Notes: generated by a model from the letters alone, not told the origin. A stretch of 64,000 nucleotides of DNA from Bradyrhizobium sp. 1 (GCF_023073315.1 NZ_JADPJH010000014.1:339781-403780); one strand, 5' to 3'; counted from the stretch's first letter, positions 1-8,797 are shown. A program made the numbers and translations.

Positions 1-398
1 AGGTCGGCAAAGGTCTTCACCCCCAGCGTCGGCCGGACCCAAAGCTGCGCGGTCGCAATCTCGATGTCGTTGATCAGAAATCCCCGGCCCTGCCCGACCG
101 CCAGATAGTTCGAGATCACGCCGCCGGCCGACACGACATCGAGCTGTCTTTTCCCCATCGCCTCGAAGACCTCGGGCCCGGTGTTGAATTCCTGCAGATC
201 GAAATCGATGCCCTCCCGATCGAACGAGCCGCGATCAAGGCCGGTCCAGAGGTGTCCGTCCACGGCGACCACGTGGAGATAGCCGAGCCGCATTCGGGTG
301 CGGGCCTGCGCGATGGCAGGCGCGTCGAATGCGGACGCAGCGGCCAGGACCGCTCCAAGCCGCAGCAATCGCCGGCGGCTGACATCGCGAGCACTCAC
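1..398 (-). CDS. ABC transporter substrate-binding protein, Tat-exported (partial, C-terminus outside window)
   Basis: The visible 132 residues begin with a twin-arginine signal (SRRRLLRLG, then an Ala-rich stretch ending AIAQA) followed by a periplasmic-binding-protein start (MRLGYLHVVAVDGHLW) and the pattern GPEVFEAMGKRQLDVV, typical of NitT/TauT/SsuA-type solute receptors (inference from family resemblance). The GTG start is chosen because it overlaps the TGA stop of the upstream cyclase gene by four bases (GTGA), implying translational coupling. The ligand cannot be told; aliphatic sulfonate or nitrate-like compounds are usual for this group, and a sulfur link would fit the nearby sulfatase-maturation gene. 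The gene runs off the left edge. Confidence 0.75.
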   Translation of the reverse strand, partial: MSARDVSRRRLLRLGAVLAAASAFDAPAIAQARTRMRLGYLHVVAVDGHLWTGLDRGSFDREGIDFDLQEFNTGPEVFEAMGKRQLDVVSAGGVISNYLAVGQGRGFLINDIEIATAQLWVRPTLGVKTFAD

Positions 399-2500
399 GC
401 CGCTTCTCCCGGGTCCCGCGCCGCGTTGCGAAACCGCCCGGCGTGATATTGCGCGATGCCGTCCCGGGGATAGTCGAGCAGGAAGCCCGAGAGACGAACC
501 AGGGACGTCTCGCTCGCTCCCTCCTGCACGATCGAGACGAAAACCTCGTCCCAGCGCCGGCACATCGTGATCTCAGCCTCGTCCGCATGCGCGAGCACGC
601 CGCGCAGCTCGCTGACCTCGATCGCCTCGGCAAATCCCTTCGGCCTGATGCTGTCGACGCTGCGGAACAGGAAAGCCTGCTCCGCGCGGGCGCGCACGGC
701 CGCGCTGACCAGCACGTGCGTGCCATAGTTCTTGTTCAGGCCTTCGAGCCGCGATGCCAGATTGATGGTGGCGCCAAGCGCGGTGTAGTTCATCCGGTCG
801 CTCGAGCCGATATTGCCGACAACGGCGTCGCCGACGTGAAGGCCGAAGCGGGTGTCGTAAGGCGGCCAGCCTTCGCGCCGAAACTCCTTGTTGAGCGCAT
901 CATTCGCGGAAAGGCATGCCAGGATGGCGCGGCAGGCATTGGCGGTGTGATCGGGATCATCCGCAGGCGCGTTCCAGATCGCCATCACGGCATCGCCGAT
1001 ATATTTGTCGATCGTGCCGTTGTGCCGCATGATCTCGTCCGACAGCGTCGCGAAATAGCGCGAGGTGAAGATCATCACCTGCGACGGGTCCGCACGCTCC
1101 GTCTTGGCGGTGAAGTCCGCGACATCGGTGAATAGCACCGTAACCTCGCGCCTGGAGCCGCCGAGGCTGAGCGCGGAGCCGGTCTCGATCAGCTGCCGCA
1201 CGATCTGGCGCGGGATGAAGCTTGCAAAGCTGCGCACCACGCTACGCATGGTGAACACCGAGCGGCCAAGCTCTTCGATCTCGGCGATGACGGAATGGAT
1301 GCGCGGCCGCTCCGCGATCTCGAACCGCTGGATCGCGTCGGTCTGCTCGACCAGCTTGCGCAGCGGCTGTGCCATCAGCGAACCCAGCCAGAACGCAAAC
1401 GGGAGCGTGGCGCCGACGAAGGCGAGCGCCAGCGCAAACAGCGTGCGGCGCTCGCCGATGATCTGCGCATAGAACTCGTCGAGCGGCGCGACCAACGCCA
1501 TGCGGATATTGGCCGAGCCGGCCGTCTCGAGCCTGTGAACCGCCGCCACATAGGTCCGGCCCGAGGCGTCGGCGAAGAATTGCTGGGCGGGCCCGCCGCT
1601 GCGCCAGGAACGGATGATCGGCATCAGTGCGGGAAGCTTGAGCGCGCCGATTTGCGGCAGGTTGTCCTGCCGCTCCGGGATCTCCGCCATCAGGCGGTTC
1701 ATCTCGGGATGGCCGACAATACGCTCGGAATCGTCGAACAGAAAGGCCAGCCCCGATGGGCCAAGCTTCTGCTGCGCCAGCATGTCCTCGAAGCGGTTGA
1801 GCAGCACGTCGCCGGCGACGACACCGCGGCGGCCTTCCTTCAACGGCGTCCGCAGTGTGTAGCCGGGCTCGCCCGTGGCGTAGAAGACATAAGGCCCCGT
1901 CAGCAGGGTCTTGTCGTTCTTGAACGCCTCGACATACCAGGGCCGCTGCCGCGGGTCGTAACTCCCGGGTCCGGCGACCTCCGCGACTTGAATGAGGTTC
2001 TCGGACAGATACTGGGTCACCGGCGCGGCGCCCGCCGTGCGCGAGATCAGGACCAGCCGGAATGCCGCATCCTCGTCGACGTTCAGGCCCGCCCTGAAGG
2101 CCGGCTTGGCGCGATCGATCACATCCATCTCGATGAACGAACCATCCTCGTAGCCGACATAGAGATTGAAGAGCTGTGGATTGTTGCGCAGCATCGCCAC
2201 CATCAAGCCGTAGAGCCGTGAGTTATCGGCGATGTCGGCCTCCTGGATCGCCGGCAGGCCGGATAAAATGTCGAGATTGTCGCGAACGTTCTTGAACTGC
2301 TCGTCGACGTGATCGGCACCTAACTGCACCACCTTCTCGGTGAACCCGGAGGCCGCCGTCTTCGTGATCACGGTGACGCGTTCGAAGCTGAGATAGACCA
2401 GCGTCAAACCCACAAGCAGCACGACACCCACGAACACCGTGATGATCGATGTCCGGAAGCCGATGCGAAGTTTGCGCTTGCTGGTCCTGTCTCCGGTCAT
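395..2500 (-). CDS. Membrane adenylate/guanylate cyclase with extracytoplasmic sensor domain
   Basis: This 701-residue protein has a transmembrane helix at about 18–38, a large periplasmic region to about 345 that resembles a double-CACHE sensor, a second transmembrane helix at about 348–372, a HAMP-like linker (QPLRKLVEQTDAI) and a class III nucleotide cyclase domain from about 445 to 620. The metal-binding aspartates are visible in LFTDVADF and in the downstream KYIGDAVMAIW, and GLHVGDAVVGNIG matches the conserved core. It should make cyclic AMP (or GMP) in response to an external ligand. It lies downstream of the FGE and sulfatase remnant and overlaps the substrate-binding-protein gene by four bases, so the receptor and cyclase are probably co-expressed. 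The signal sensed is unknown. Confidence 0.9.
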   Translation of the reverse strand: MTGDRTSKRKLRIGFRTSIITVFVGVVLLVGLTLVYLSFERVTVITKTAASGFTEKVVQLGADHVDEQFKNVRDNLDILSGLPAIQEADIADNSRLYGLMVAMLRNNPQLFNLYVGYEDGSFIEMDVIDRAKPAFRAGLNVDEDAAFRLVLISRTAGAAPVTQYLSENLIQVAEVAGPGSYDPRQRPWYVEAFKNDKTLLTGPYVFYATGEPGYTLRTPLKEGRRGVVAGDVLLNRFEDMLAQQKLGPSGLAFLFDDSERIVGHPEMNRLMAEIPERQDNLPQIGALKLPALMPIIRSWRSGGPAQQFFADASGRTYVAAVHRLETAGSANIRMALVAPLDEFYAQIIGERRTLFALALAFVGATLPFAFWLGSLMAQPLRKLVEQTDAIQRFEIAERPRIHSVIAEIEELGRSVFTMRSVVRSFASFIPRQIVRQLIETGSALSLGGSRREVTVLFTDVADFTAKTERADPSQVMIFTSRYFATLSDEIMRHNGTIDKYIGDAVMAIWNAPADDPDHTANACRAILACLSANDALNKEFRREGWPPYDTRFGLHVGDAVVGNIGSSDRMNYTALGATINLASRLEGLNKNYGTHVLVSAAVRARAEQAFLFRSVDSIRPKGFAEAIEVSELRGVLAHADEAEITMCRRWDEVFVSIVQEGASETSLVRLSGFLLDYPRDGIAQYHAGRFRNAARDPGEAA

Positions 2501-2569
2501 CGGAGCTGTTGTAGCCTCCCCTCAGTATTTTTGATGATGGGCTTCGTCGCGACTGGCCCCGGGGGCAGC

Positions 2570-2752
2570 CTACGAGACGGCCGTTGCGGGGCTTACTGCC
2601 GGTGCTGGCGCGACCTTCTGCGCCTGGGCCAGGGCTTCCGAGCTCAGTGTCGCGGCGGCGACGATAGACGATGTTCCCAACAGGAGATTTCTGCGATCGA
2701 TCGATTTGTCAGCCCGCGACTGGTTGTTGTTGTTCTCCAGTTCGCTACTCAT
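2570..2752 (-). pseudogene. Truncated N-terminus of a Tat-exported protein, probably an arylsulfatase
   Basis: The frame encodes 60 residues and stops at TAG. It has a hydrophilic leader, a twin-arginine signal (IDRRNLLLGTSSIVAAA), a cleavage-like EALAQAQ and an Ala/Pro linker, then ends where a catalytic domain should begin. From recall, this leader plus linker strongly resembles the start of Bradyrhizobium arylsulfatases, which continue directly into the sulfatase catalytic domain. The gene sits immediately downstream (10 bases) of an intact formylglycine-generating enzyme, the partner of such sulfatases. The most economical reading is an internal deletion that removed the sulfatase body. 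The alternative is a genuine small Tat-exported peptide. The sulfatase identity is inference, not proven by the remaining residues. Confidence 0.55.
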
Positions 2753-2762
2753 TCGATACTCC

Positions 2763-3776
2763 CTAGGTTACTGCACGTCCTTCGTGTTCGTGTTGAGCGG
2801 CAAGGGGTGTCCGCACCACGCAGCGGAAGCCGACATGGCTGGTCGAAGTGTCGACCGGCTCGGCGTGGCGCGCGGCGGGGCGATAACGGCGGCAATAGTT
2901 CGGCGCACAGAGATGCGAGCCGCCTTTCAAGACTTTGCGCGGGATGCGGATGTTTGGTTGACATGGATCAAAGCTCGCATCCTCATGCCCGCCGCGCGGA
3001 TTGCGTGGAATGCAACACGGCTTTGCCGCATCCGCGTGGTGCTTCGTCGACCACCAGTCCGAGGTCCACTCCCAAACATTGCCGATCATGTCGTACAGAC
3101 CGTAGCCGTTCGGTGGAAAGGCCATGACCGGCGAGGTACGCTCGAACCCATCCTCGCCGAGATTCTGGACGGGAAAGTCTCCCTGCCAGATATTGGCCAT
3201 GTGCTTGCCGCCCGGCATCAGCGCGTCGCCCCAGGCGAACTCCTCAGCCTCGAGACCGCCGCGCGCGGCGAACTCCCACTCTGCTTCCGTCGGAAGCTCT
3301 TTGCCGGCCCAGCGCGCATAGGCACTCGCGTCGCTGCAGGAGACGTGCACGACCGGGTGATCGTCGAGGCCCTTGATGTTGCTGCCGGGGCCATAGGGAT
3401 GCCGCCAATTGGCGCCGCGCACGAAGCTCCACCACTGGCTCCAGTCGGTCAGGTCCGTGATGCGCGGCAGCGGCGAGAACACCAGCGAGCCGGCGTAAAG
3501 CATCTCGCTCAGCGCACCGGGATAGTCCCTGGGGTCGGGAACGATCTGCGCTTCGGTGACGTGGCCGGTGGCGTTGACGAATTGCTTGAACTGCCGGTTG
3601 GTGATTGGCGTTCGGTCGATCCAGAAGCCGTCGACGCAGACGCGATGGCTCGGCGCTTCCTCGGGATAGTGATGATCGGATCCCATGCGGAAGGTGCCGC
3701 CGGGAATGAAGACCATCTCTCCGGTCTTCACGTCATCCGGTAACCACTCGCAGTGACCCAAGTCCGCCCGCAGCAT
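2763..3776 (-). CDS. Formylglycine-generating enzyme (SUMF1 family sulfatase activator)
   Basis: At 337 residues this is a full-length FGE-sulfatase domain protein. It shows the N-terminal MVFIPGGTFRMGS signature, the central LPTEAEWEFAARGG and NVWEWTSDWW motifs, and near the end KGGSHLCAPNYCRRYRPAAR. The two cysteines five residues apart (about Cys290 and Cys295) match the catalytic pair of true FGEs, which oxidise a sulfatase cysteine to formylglycine. That separates it from cysteine-less paralogues such as nonheme sulfoxide synthases. Its expected substrate, a sulfatase, is reduced to a 60-residue stub directly downstream, so it must act on a sulfatase elsewhere or has lost its local partner. 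It is divergent from an AraC-type regulator across a 507-base gap. Confidence 0.9.
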   Translation of the reverse strand: MLRADLGHCEWLPDDVKTGEMVFIPGGTFRMGSDHHYPEEAPSHRVCVDGFWIDRTPITNRQFKQFVNATGHVTEAQIVPDPRDYPGALSEMLYAGSLVFSPLPRITDLTDWSQWWSFVRGANWRHPYGPGSNIKGLDDHPVVHVSCSDASAYARWAGKELPTEAEWEFAARGGLEAEEFAWGDALMPGGKHMANIWQGDFPVQNLGEDGFERTSPVMAFPPNGYGLYDMIGNVWEWTSDWWSTKHHADAAKPCCIPRNPRGGHEDASFDPCQPNIRIPRKVLKGGSHLCAPNYCRRYRPAARHAEPVDTSTSHVGFRCVVRTPLAAQHEHEGRAVT

Positions 3777-4283
3777 GCTGGAAACTCCGATACGCGGATC
3801 CCACCTGTTGCTACGGCACGGAATTCAGCAGCCGTCGATGACGGCAAATTGTTCGGCGCACTGGACGCATTGTCTGATCCCCTCTTCTTGGCGCCGAGGG
3901 CTGGAAATGCGGACCGCGAATTGCGTCAACATCTCTCCCTCTTTTGCGCGCACGCGTTCTCGGCACGCGGCAACACGTCACCACTCGTGCTCTGAGATCC
4001 GCAGAGCACTTCCGCCCGATATCGCTTAGGTTGCAAACGGTATCCGAAGATTGGTCGGCTGTAATGTGCAGTTTGTGCCAGTACGCCGGACTGCCGGTGG
4101 GGCTTAACGACACATGACGCAAATCCCTCAATCCACAGCGTTATGCGGCGCATAGCTCGCGTCAAATTCGGCAATCATTTGTCTCAAAAGGCGAGATCAA
4201 TTCGTCGCACCCACCTCGCGTTGTAGTGGTATTTTGCTGCTGCCTGCCGCACAATTGTCGCGCTTCAGGACAAGGGTACAGCC
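3777..4283. other. Divergent intergenic region between FGE and AraC genes
   Basis: This 507-base gap separates the divergent FGE and AraC-family genes and must contain both promoters. No convincing protein-coding frame, RNA gene or long palindrome was seen by eye. It is a plausible place for the AraC-type protein to bind, but no operator could be recognised. Confidence 0.5.
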
Positions 4284-5270
4284 ATGGGGCAGTTCCTTCT
4301 GGTCGATTCGCGAAAGCTCGACGGATTCGAGGGCCTTCACCAGGCGGTGCACGGTTCTCACGTCGACGTCATGCAGCTCGGACGCGGGCGGCTGCGCGGC
4401 ACGCTGTCCCATATCGGCATCGACGATTTCTCTCTCAGCATCGGCGCCTTCAACGTCGGCATGCGTACGCAGCGCTCCTCCAGCGACGACAAGCTGATCA
4501 TCGGAATGCTGCTGGCCGCCGAGCAGCGCGTCGCCCATTGGTCGTTCGACATGCAGCTCAACGACGTGCTCGTGATTCCGCCACTGCTCGAGCACGACGG
4601 CGTCTTTCACGGCGCATCCGCTTACGCGGCGATGCGCTTCGATCTCGGTCAGGTGACGACACTGTTCGGCGGAGAGCCGCGCCTGAGCGATCCCGGCACC
4701 TGGCGCAGCCGCGGTCATTTCCGGGCGGATCTCCAGACAGGTGCAGTCGCCTCGCGTCGTCTGGTGCGGATCATGTCGCATCTGCGCAACCGCGCAAACA
4801 GCCTGACGCCATCGACCGCCGATTTCTGGAAGCGAACGATCGTCGAATGCATGGCCGCCAACGTCATCTCGTCACTGCCGCCCGACGACAGCGGCTGGCT
4901 TCCTTCGGCAAGACGATTGATCCACCGGGTCGAGGACTATCTGGACGAGGCCGGCACGCGGCCGGTGCATGTTTCCGAGATCTGTGCCGCGTTCGGCGTG
5001 TCGCGACGCACGCTGCATCGCGCCTTTCAGGAAGTGTTCGGGCTCGGCCCGGTCACCTTCCTGCGCCACAAGCGCCTGTGCGCGATCCACTCCATCCTGC
5101 GGGAAAGCTTGCCGGGCTCGACCACGGTGGCGGCGGTCGCCATGCAGCAGGGATTCTACGAACTCGGACGCTTCTCGCAGTATTATCTCGCGATGTTCGG
5201 CGAGCGTCCGTCGCAAACCTTGGGAATAGTATCGTTCCCCGTCGCAACAGGCAGGCTCGCCGAGGCTTGA
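4284..5270 (+). CDS. AraC family transcriptional regulator
   Basis: The 328-residue protein has an unrecognised N-terminal sensing region and a C-terminal AraC/XylS DNA-binding domain from about residue 215. The first helix-turn-helix is seen in VSEICAAFGVSRRTLHRAFQEV and the second in the stretch around VAAVAMQQGFYELGRFSQYY, followed by the usual FGERPSQTLG ending. It therefore binds DNA as an activator or repressor. It is divergent from the FGE gene, so it may control the FGE/cyclase cluster or a small local regulon; the effector is unknown. The start at the ATG giving MGQFLLVDSRK is the first in frame after the intergenic gap, though its ribosome binding site is weak. Confidence 0.9.
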   Translation: MGQFLLVDSRKLDGFEGLHQAVHGSHVDVMQLGRGRLRGTLSHIGIDDFSLSIGAFNVGMRTQRSSSDDKLIIGMLLAAEQRVAHWSFDMQLNDVLVIPPLLEHDGVFHGASAYAAMRFDLGQVTTLFGGEPRLSDPGTWRSRGHFRADLQTGAVASRRLVRIMSHLRNRANSLTPSTADFWKRTIVECMAANVISSLPPDDSGWLPSARRLIHRVEDYLDEAGTRPVHVSEICAAFGVSRRTLHRAFQEVFGLGPVTFLRHKRLCAIHSILRESLPGSTTVAAVAMQQGFYELGRFSQYYLAMFGERPSQTLGIVSFPVATGRLAEA

Positions 5271-5383
5271 GCCCGGTTCTCCCGGAGAGGGAGCAACCAG
5301 CGCACCTCGGCAATCGCCTTCAGATGCCGCCCGGTCAGACCGTGGCGGTGATCCGGCAACCATCGATCAGGTTCCTCGAGCGG

Positions 5384-5656
5384 CTACTGCCCAGCCCAGC
5401 CGGCGGTCACGGTCTGCTGCGTCTTGGGCTGCGCCGGCATATTGGCCACGCAACGGCGCGCAGTCTCGATCTCGGCCTCGGTTGCCCCGTGGGACCGCGC
5501 CCATGTCTCTGCGGCCGCAGCGGAATATTTCGCCACATAGTACCTGACGACGGTGCAGGAAGCCCGACGAAACACGCTCGGTTGCGGCTCTCCCGCGATC
5601 GCATCGGGCGCAAACGCGAGCAGCGCCGCTGATAGCGCAAATCCCCTGATCAACAT
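5384..5656 (-). CDS. Small exported protein of unknown function
   Basis: The frame encodes 90 residues with a clear Sec signal peptide (MLIRGFALSAALLAFAPDAIA, cleavage after AIA). The mature part of about 69 residues is mostly helical in character and has two cysteines, one in RRASCTVVRYYVAKYS and one in ETARRCVANMP, which could pair in the periplasm. No family was recognised. It stands alone between the AraC gene and recO, on the reverse strand. The signal peptide and two well-spaced cysteines argue for a real gene rather than a chance frame, but expression is unproven. Confidence 0.6.
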   Translation of the reverse strand: MLIRGFALSAALLAFAPDAIAGEPQPSVFRRASCTVVRYYVAKYSAAAAETWARSHGATEAEIETARRCVANMPAQPKTQQTVTAGWAGQ

Positions 5657-5758
5657 TTGGGCCGTCCCCGTGATGGAACCTGTGAGGCCAACTCGGCCTC
5701 TGGGTTTTAGTTCCCCGGGAACTCGCCCGTTCCACGACAGGGCAGAGGCGCCCTCAGG

Positions 5759-6511
5759 TCACGGCGCCTGAAGCGCCGCTTTCGCCTGCTGCCGCGTGAG
5801 CGCGTTGATGAAGCCCGCGCGCGCGTCGGAATGGACCTGCCCGCGCGGCTCCAGCACGTTGCGGAGCAGGAACAGGCCGGTGAGCCGGAAGCCGTCCTGG
5901 AGGTCCTCGTCGGTGAGTTCGCTTGCCGTTTCGCCCTGGCGCAGGAACGGCGGCAGCCGCAACAGCCGGTCGCGCCATGGCTCCCCAGCGGTGCGCGACA
6001 CCGCGCCGCCGGATTTCGGCGAGACGTAGATCAGGTCCATGGTCTCCCCGGTCGCCGCACAGTTTTCCAGTCCGAGCCTGAAGCCGAGTTCAGAGAGCAT
6101 CGCGAGCTCGAAATGGATGACGTGCACGGCCGCGCTGCCGATGTCGTCGAAATCATCGAGCGAATGTTCGAGCATCGCGAAAATCTCCGCGTGCGGATCA
6201 CGTTCCGGAAGGAGCCGCGCGATCGAGGCCAGATGGGTGACGCCGTAGACGCCGTGGGACGATCCCAGCAGCGTGGCGGCGCGCAGCTTGAGACCTTCGA
6301 TGGCATAGGTGCCGAGATGCTCGTCGAGCCGCGCCCGCCATATCGCGCTGACGCTGTTCCCAGGCTGCAAAAGCGGCCGCATCCGCGAGCTCGCGCCGCC
6401 GCGAACAAGGCCGAGGTGCCGGCCGTGCGCGCGGGTCAAGAGCTCGACGATGGCGCTGCTCTCGCCATGCCGCCGTACGCCCAGCACGATGCCTTCGTCG
6501 GTCCATTCCAT
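5759..6511 (-). CDS. recO: DNA repair protein RecO
   Basis: This 250-residue protein matches RecO in length and shape: an N-terminal OB-fold beginning [19 protein letters not shown] with the typical [17 protein letters not shown], followed by a helical domain and an atypical zinc region. RecO loads RecA onto SSB-coated single-stranded DNA with RecR and RecF. It is the last gene of the rpoZ–recO cluster, downstream of era as in other alphaproteobacteria, but separated from it here by a small membrane-protein gene and an inverted repeat. That spacing suggests it may have its own transcription start. Confidence 0.95.
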   Translation of the reverse strand: MEWTDEGIVLGVRRHGESSAIVELLTRAHGRHLGLVRGGASSRMRPLLQPGNSVSAIWRARLDEHLGTYAIEGLKLRAATLLGSSHGVYGVTHLASIARLLPERDPHAEIFAMLEHSLDDFDDIGSAAVHVIHFELAMLSELGFRLGLENCAATGETMDLIYVSPKSGGAVSRTAGEPWRDRLLRLPPFLRQGETASELTDEDLQDGFRLTGLFLLRNVLEPRGQVHSDARAGFINALTRQQAKAALQAP

Positions 6512-6543
6512 GGAGTGAAGTCTAGCGTAGTTCGTACTTCAAT

Positions 6544-6628
6544 CGTAGGGCGGATTAGCCGAAGGCGTAATCCGCCATTGCCCATGCACAGCTAGATGGT
6601 GGATTACGCTTCGCTAATCCACCCTACG
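6544..6628. repeat. Intergenic inverted-repeat element
   Basis: An 85-base palindromic unit. A left arm of about 34 bases starting CGTAGGGCGGATTAGCC is the near-perfect reverse complement of a right arm ending GCTAATCCACCCTACG, with a short loop. Each arm is also internally palindromic (GGATTA…TAATCC). The GTAGGGTGGATTA-type sequence is familiar as a dispersed intergenic repeat in several proteobacteria (recall). It lies between the small membrane-protein gene and recO and could form a strong hairpin that attenuates or stabilises the transcript. Confidence 0.85.
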
Positions 6629-6645
6629 GCACCCGCTAAAAAAGC

Positions 6646-7026
6646 TCACGCGTTGAACCAGCCCTGCGCATCTCCGCTGAAGGAGAAATACAGCCCCATC
6701 GTCGTCAGCACGCAGGAGACGATCTCGATGGCGCTGTCGAGCTCCATCCCTTTCTCGCCGATGATCTGACCGAGCGAGATCACCGATAGCACGAGCGCTG
6801 CCGCCAGCACCCAGCGCGGCCAGTTCTTGCGCCAATGCGCAGCCAGCCAGACGAAATAGACGAGGAGCAGGATCATCCCGCCGGCGAGCATGGTCGCCGT
6901 CATGATCATCTGCTCGGTCATCTCGGCAGTGGGTGTGCGGTCCTGCACCGCGACCGACAGGGCATCCAGCATCAACGATGCATAGAGCAGCGCTTCGAAG
7001 CGCCGGACGTTGCTGGGTACGCTCAT
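6646..7026 (-). CDS. Small integral membrane protein of unknown function
   Basis: The 126-residue protein starts MSVPSNVRRFEALLYASLMLD and has about four hydrophobic segments (around residues 10–28, 40–62, 72–90 and 98–120), giving a compact multi-pass inner-membrane protein with few loops. No family motif was recognised. It begins 21 bases after the era stop and so is probably read from the same transcript as rpoZ-to-era, but its absence from the textbook cluster suggests a lineage-specific insertion. The conserved-looking acidic GEKGMELDSAIE between the last two segments may face the cytoplasm or periplasm. Confidence 0.75.
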   Translation of the reverse strand: MSVPSNVRRFEALLYASLMLDALSVAVQDRTPTAEMTEQMIMTATMLAGGMILLLVYFVWLAAHWRKNWPRWVLAAALVLSVISLGQIIGEKGMELDSAIEIVSCVLTTMGLYFSFSGDAQGWFNA

Positions 7027-7047
7027 CGGTGACCGATCTTTTCTTGC

Positions 7048-7974
7048 TTATTCTTTGGGAAATTCCAGGCCCATCTCGCGATAGCGGTCGGGATCGTCGC
7101 CCCAGTTCTCGCGCACCTTGACGAACAGGAACAGATGCACCGGTACGCCCACGATCTCGGCGAGCTCCTTGCGCGAGTCCGCACCGATCGACTTGATGGT
7201 TGCGCCGCCCGCGCCAAGCACGATCTTGCGCTGGCTCTCGCGCTCCACGAAGATCGTCTGCTCGATGCGCACCGACTTGTCCTTGCGCTCCTCCCACTTG
7301 TCGGTCTCGACCGTGGACTGGTAGGGCAATTCCTGGTGCAGCTTGCGAAAGATCTTTTCGCGCGTGATCTCGGCCGCAAGCTGCCGCATCGGCGCGTCCG
7401 ACATCTGGTCTTCGGGATAGAGGAACGGTCCCGGCGGCACGATCTCGGCCAGCGTGGTCCTGAGGTCGTCGACGCCGTCACCCGAGATCGCCGCGATCAT
7501 GAAGGTCTTCGCGAACGGCATGCGCTCGTTGGCGGCTTGCGCCAGCGCCAGCAGCTTCTCGCGCTGGACCAGGTCGACCTTGTTGATCACCAGGATCTTC
7601 TCGTGTTTCACGCTGGCGACCTTGGTGAGGATCGCCTCGGCCTCCTCGTCGATCCCGGCCTTGGCGTCGAGCAGCACGCAGACGAGGTCGGCGTCGTGCG
7701 CTCCGCTCCAGGCGGTCGAGACCATGGCGCGGTCGAGCCGTCGCTTCGGCAGGAAGATGCCGGGCGTGTCGACCAGGATGATTTGCGCGTTGTTCTCGAT
7801 GACGATGCCGCGGATCAGCGCGCGCGTGGTCTGCACCTTGCGCGAGACGATCGTGACCTTGGCGCCCACGAGCGCGTTGACCAGCGTGGACTTGCCTACA
7901 TTGGGTGCGCCGATCAGCGCAACGAAGCCGCAGCGCGTCGCAGTGGGCTCCTCGCCGCTTGTTTCAGCCGTCAT
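7048..7974 (-). CDS. era: GTPase Era
   Basis: Era is a ribosome-assembly GTPase that binds 16S rRNA through a C-terminal KH domain. The G motifs are plain: GAPNVGKST (P-loop), DTPGIF (G3) and NKVD (G4), and the C-terminal half carries the KH-type segment with GAGGATIKSIG. The start is taken as the ATG giving MTAETSGEEP (308 residues), inside the last 11 bases of rnc (ATGACGGCTGA). Upstream TTG and GTG codons in frame would add up to nine residues but lie deeper in rnc. The rnc–era overlap is the usual arrangement and couples rRNA processing to small-subunit assembly. Confidence 0.96.
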   Translation of the reverse strand: MTAETSGEEPTATRCGFVALIGAPNVGKSTLVNALVGAKVTIVSRKVQTTRALIRGIVIENNAQIILVDTPGIFLPKRRLDRAMVSTAWSGAHDADLVCVLLDAKAGIDEEAEAILTKVASVKHEKILVINKVDLVQREKLLALAQAANERMPFAKTFMIAAISGDGVDDLRTTLAEIVPPGPFLYPEDQMSDAPMRQLAAEITREKIFRKLHQELPYQSTVETDKWEERKDKSVRIEQTIFVERESQRKIVLGAGGATIKSIGADSRKELAEIVGVPVHLFLFVKVRENWGDDPDRYREMGLEFPKE

Positions 7975-8797
7975 TGCCGCCGCCAACGCCTTCACGTTCA
8001 ATCATCACTGATGCCGCCACCTTCTCTGCTGCGCGCTTGCTGCCGCCGGTGCCTTCGGCCGGAGCGAGTCCCGGCAGGTCGACCGCGACACGAAACTCCG
8101 GATCGTGGTGCGGTCCGGTGCGCTCGACCTCGCGATAGATCGGCGTAGGCAGTCCCTTGCCCTGTGCCCATTCCTGGAGCACGGTCTTGGGATCACGCAG
8201 CGGCCTGCGCGGCTTATGCATGCGCTCGGTCCAGTTGCGCTTGACGAAGTCGTCTGCGGCCGCATGGCCACCGTCGAGGAAGACGGCGCCGATCACGGCC
8301 TCGCAGATGTCACCAAGGATGGACTTGCGCAGGCGAGCATCGGCGCTGGAGCCGACCGAACCGAGCTTGATGTCATCGAGCAGGCCGAGCGACTTGGCGA
8401 CGTCGGCGCAGCTCTCCTTGCGCACGAGCTCGGCAAGCCGCTTGGACAGCTCGCCCTCATCGGCGTTCGGGAAGGCATGGTAGAGCATGTCGGAGACGAC
8501 GAGGCCAAGCACGTGGTCACCGAGGAATTCGAGCCGCTGATAGCTGTCGCCGCGCTTGCGTCCGGACTTCAGCGCCGAGACATGCGTGATCGCCTGCATC
8601 AGCAGGTTCGGGTCGGCAAAGCTGTGCCCAATCCGCGCCTCGAGCGCGGCATTCGCGTCCGCCGCCTTTGCCTTGTCCTTGGCCTTGCTGCCCCTTGCCC
8701 GCTTCTTCTTCGCAGGCGTCTTGGAAGCAGCTTCGCCGTCAGGGGCCGCAGCCGGCTCGGTCGTCTGGGGTGCGATGTCCTTGGCTTCGTCTTTCAT
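7964..8797 (-). CDS. rnc: Ribonuclease III
   Basis: The enzyme cuts double-stranded RNA, notably the rRNA precursor. The RNase III signature is seen as QRLEFLGDHVLG, the second catalytic region as GDICEAVIGAVFLDGG, and a dsRNA-binding domain follows (about 200–275). The ATG at the end of lepB is chosen because it overlaps the lepB stop by four bases (ATGA). The resulting 277-residue protein is longer than most RNase IIIs because of a roughly 45-residue N-terminal extension rich in Ala, Lys and Pro (TPAKKKRARGSKAKDKAKA), likely unstructured and RNA-contacting (inference). It precedes era with an 11-base overlap. Confidence 0.95.
   Translation of the reverse strand: MKDEAKDIAPQTTEPAAAPDGEAASKTPAKKKRARGSKAKDKAKAADANAALEARIGHSFADPNLLMQAITHVSALKSGRKRGDSYQRLEFLGDHVLGLVVSDMLYHAFPNADEGELSKRLAELVRKESCADVAKSLGLLDDIKLGSVGSSADARLRKSILGDICEAVIGAVFLDGGHAAADDFVKRNWTERMHKPRRPLRDPKTVLQEWAQGKGLPTPIYREVERTGPHHDPEFRVAVDLPGLAPAEGTGGSKRAAEKVAASVMIEREGVGGGNDG

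Noticed and set aside
2706..3743. Long forward frame antisense to the FGE gene
   Set aside because: No family resemblance; the reverse strand has the full set of FGE motifs and catalytic cysteines.
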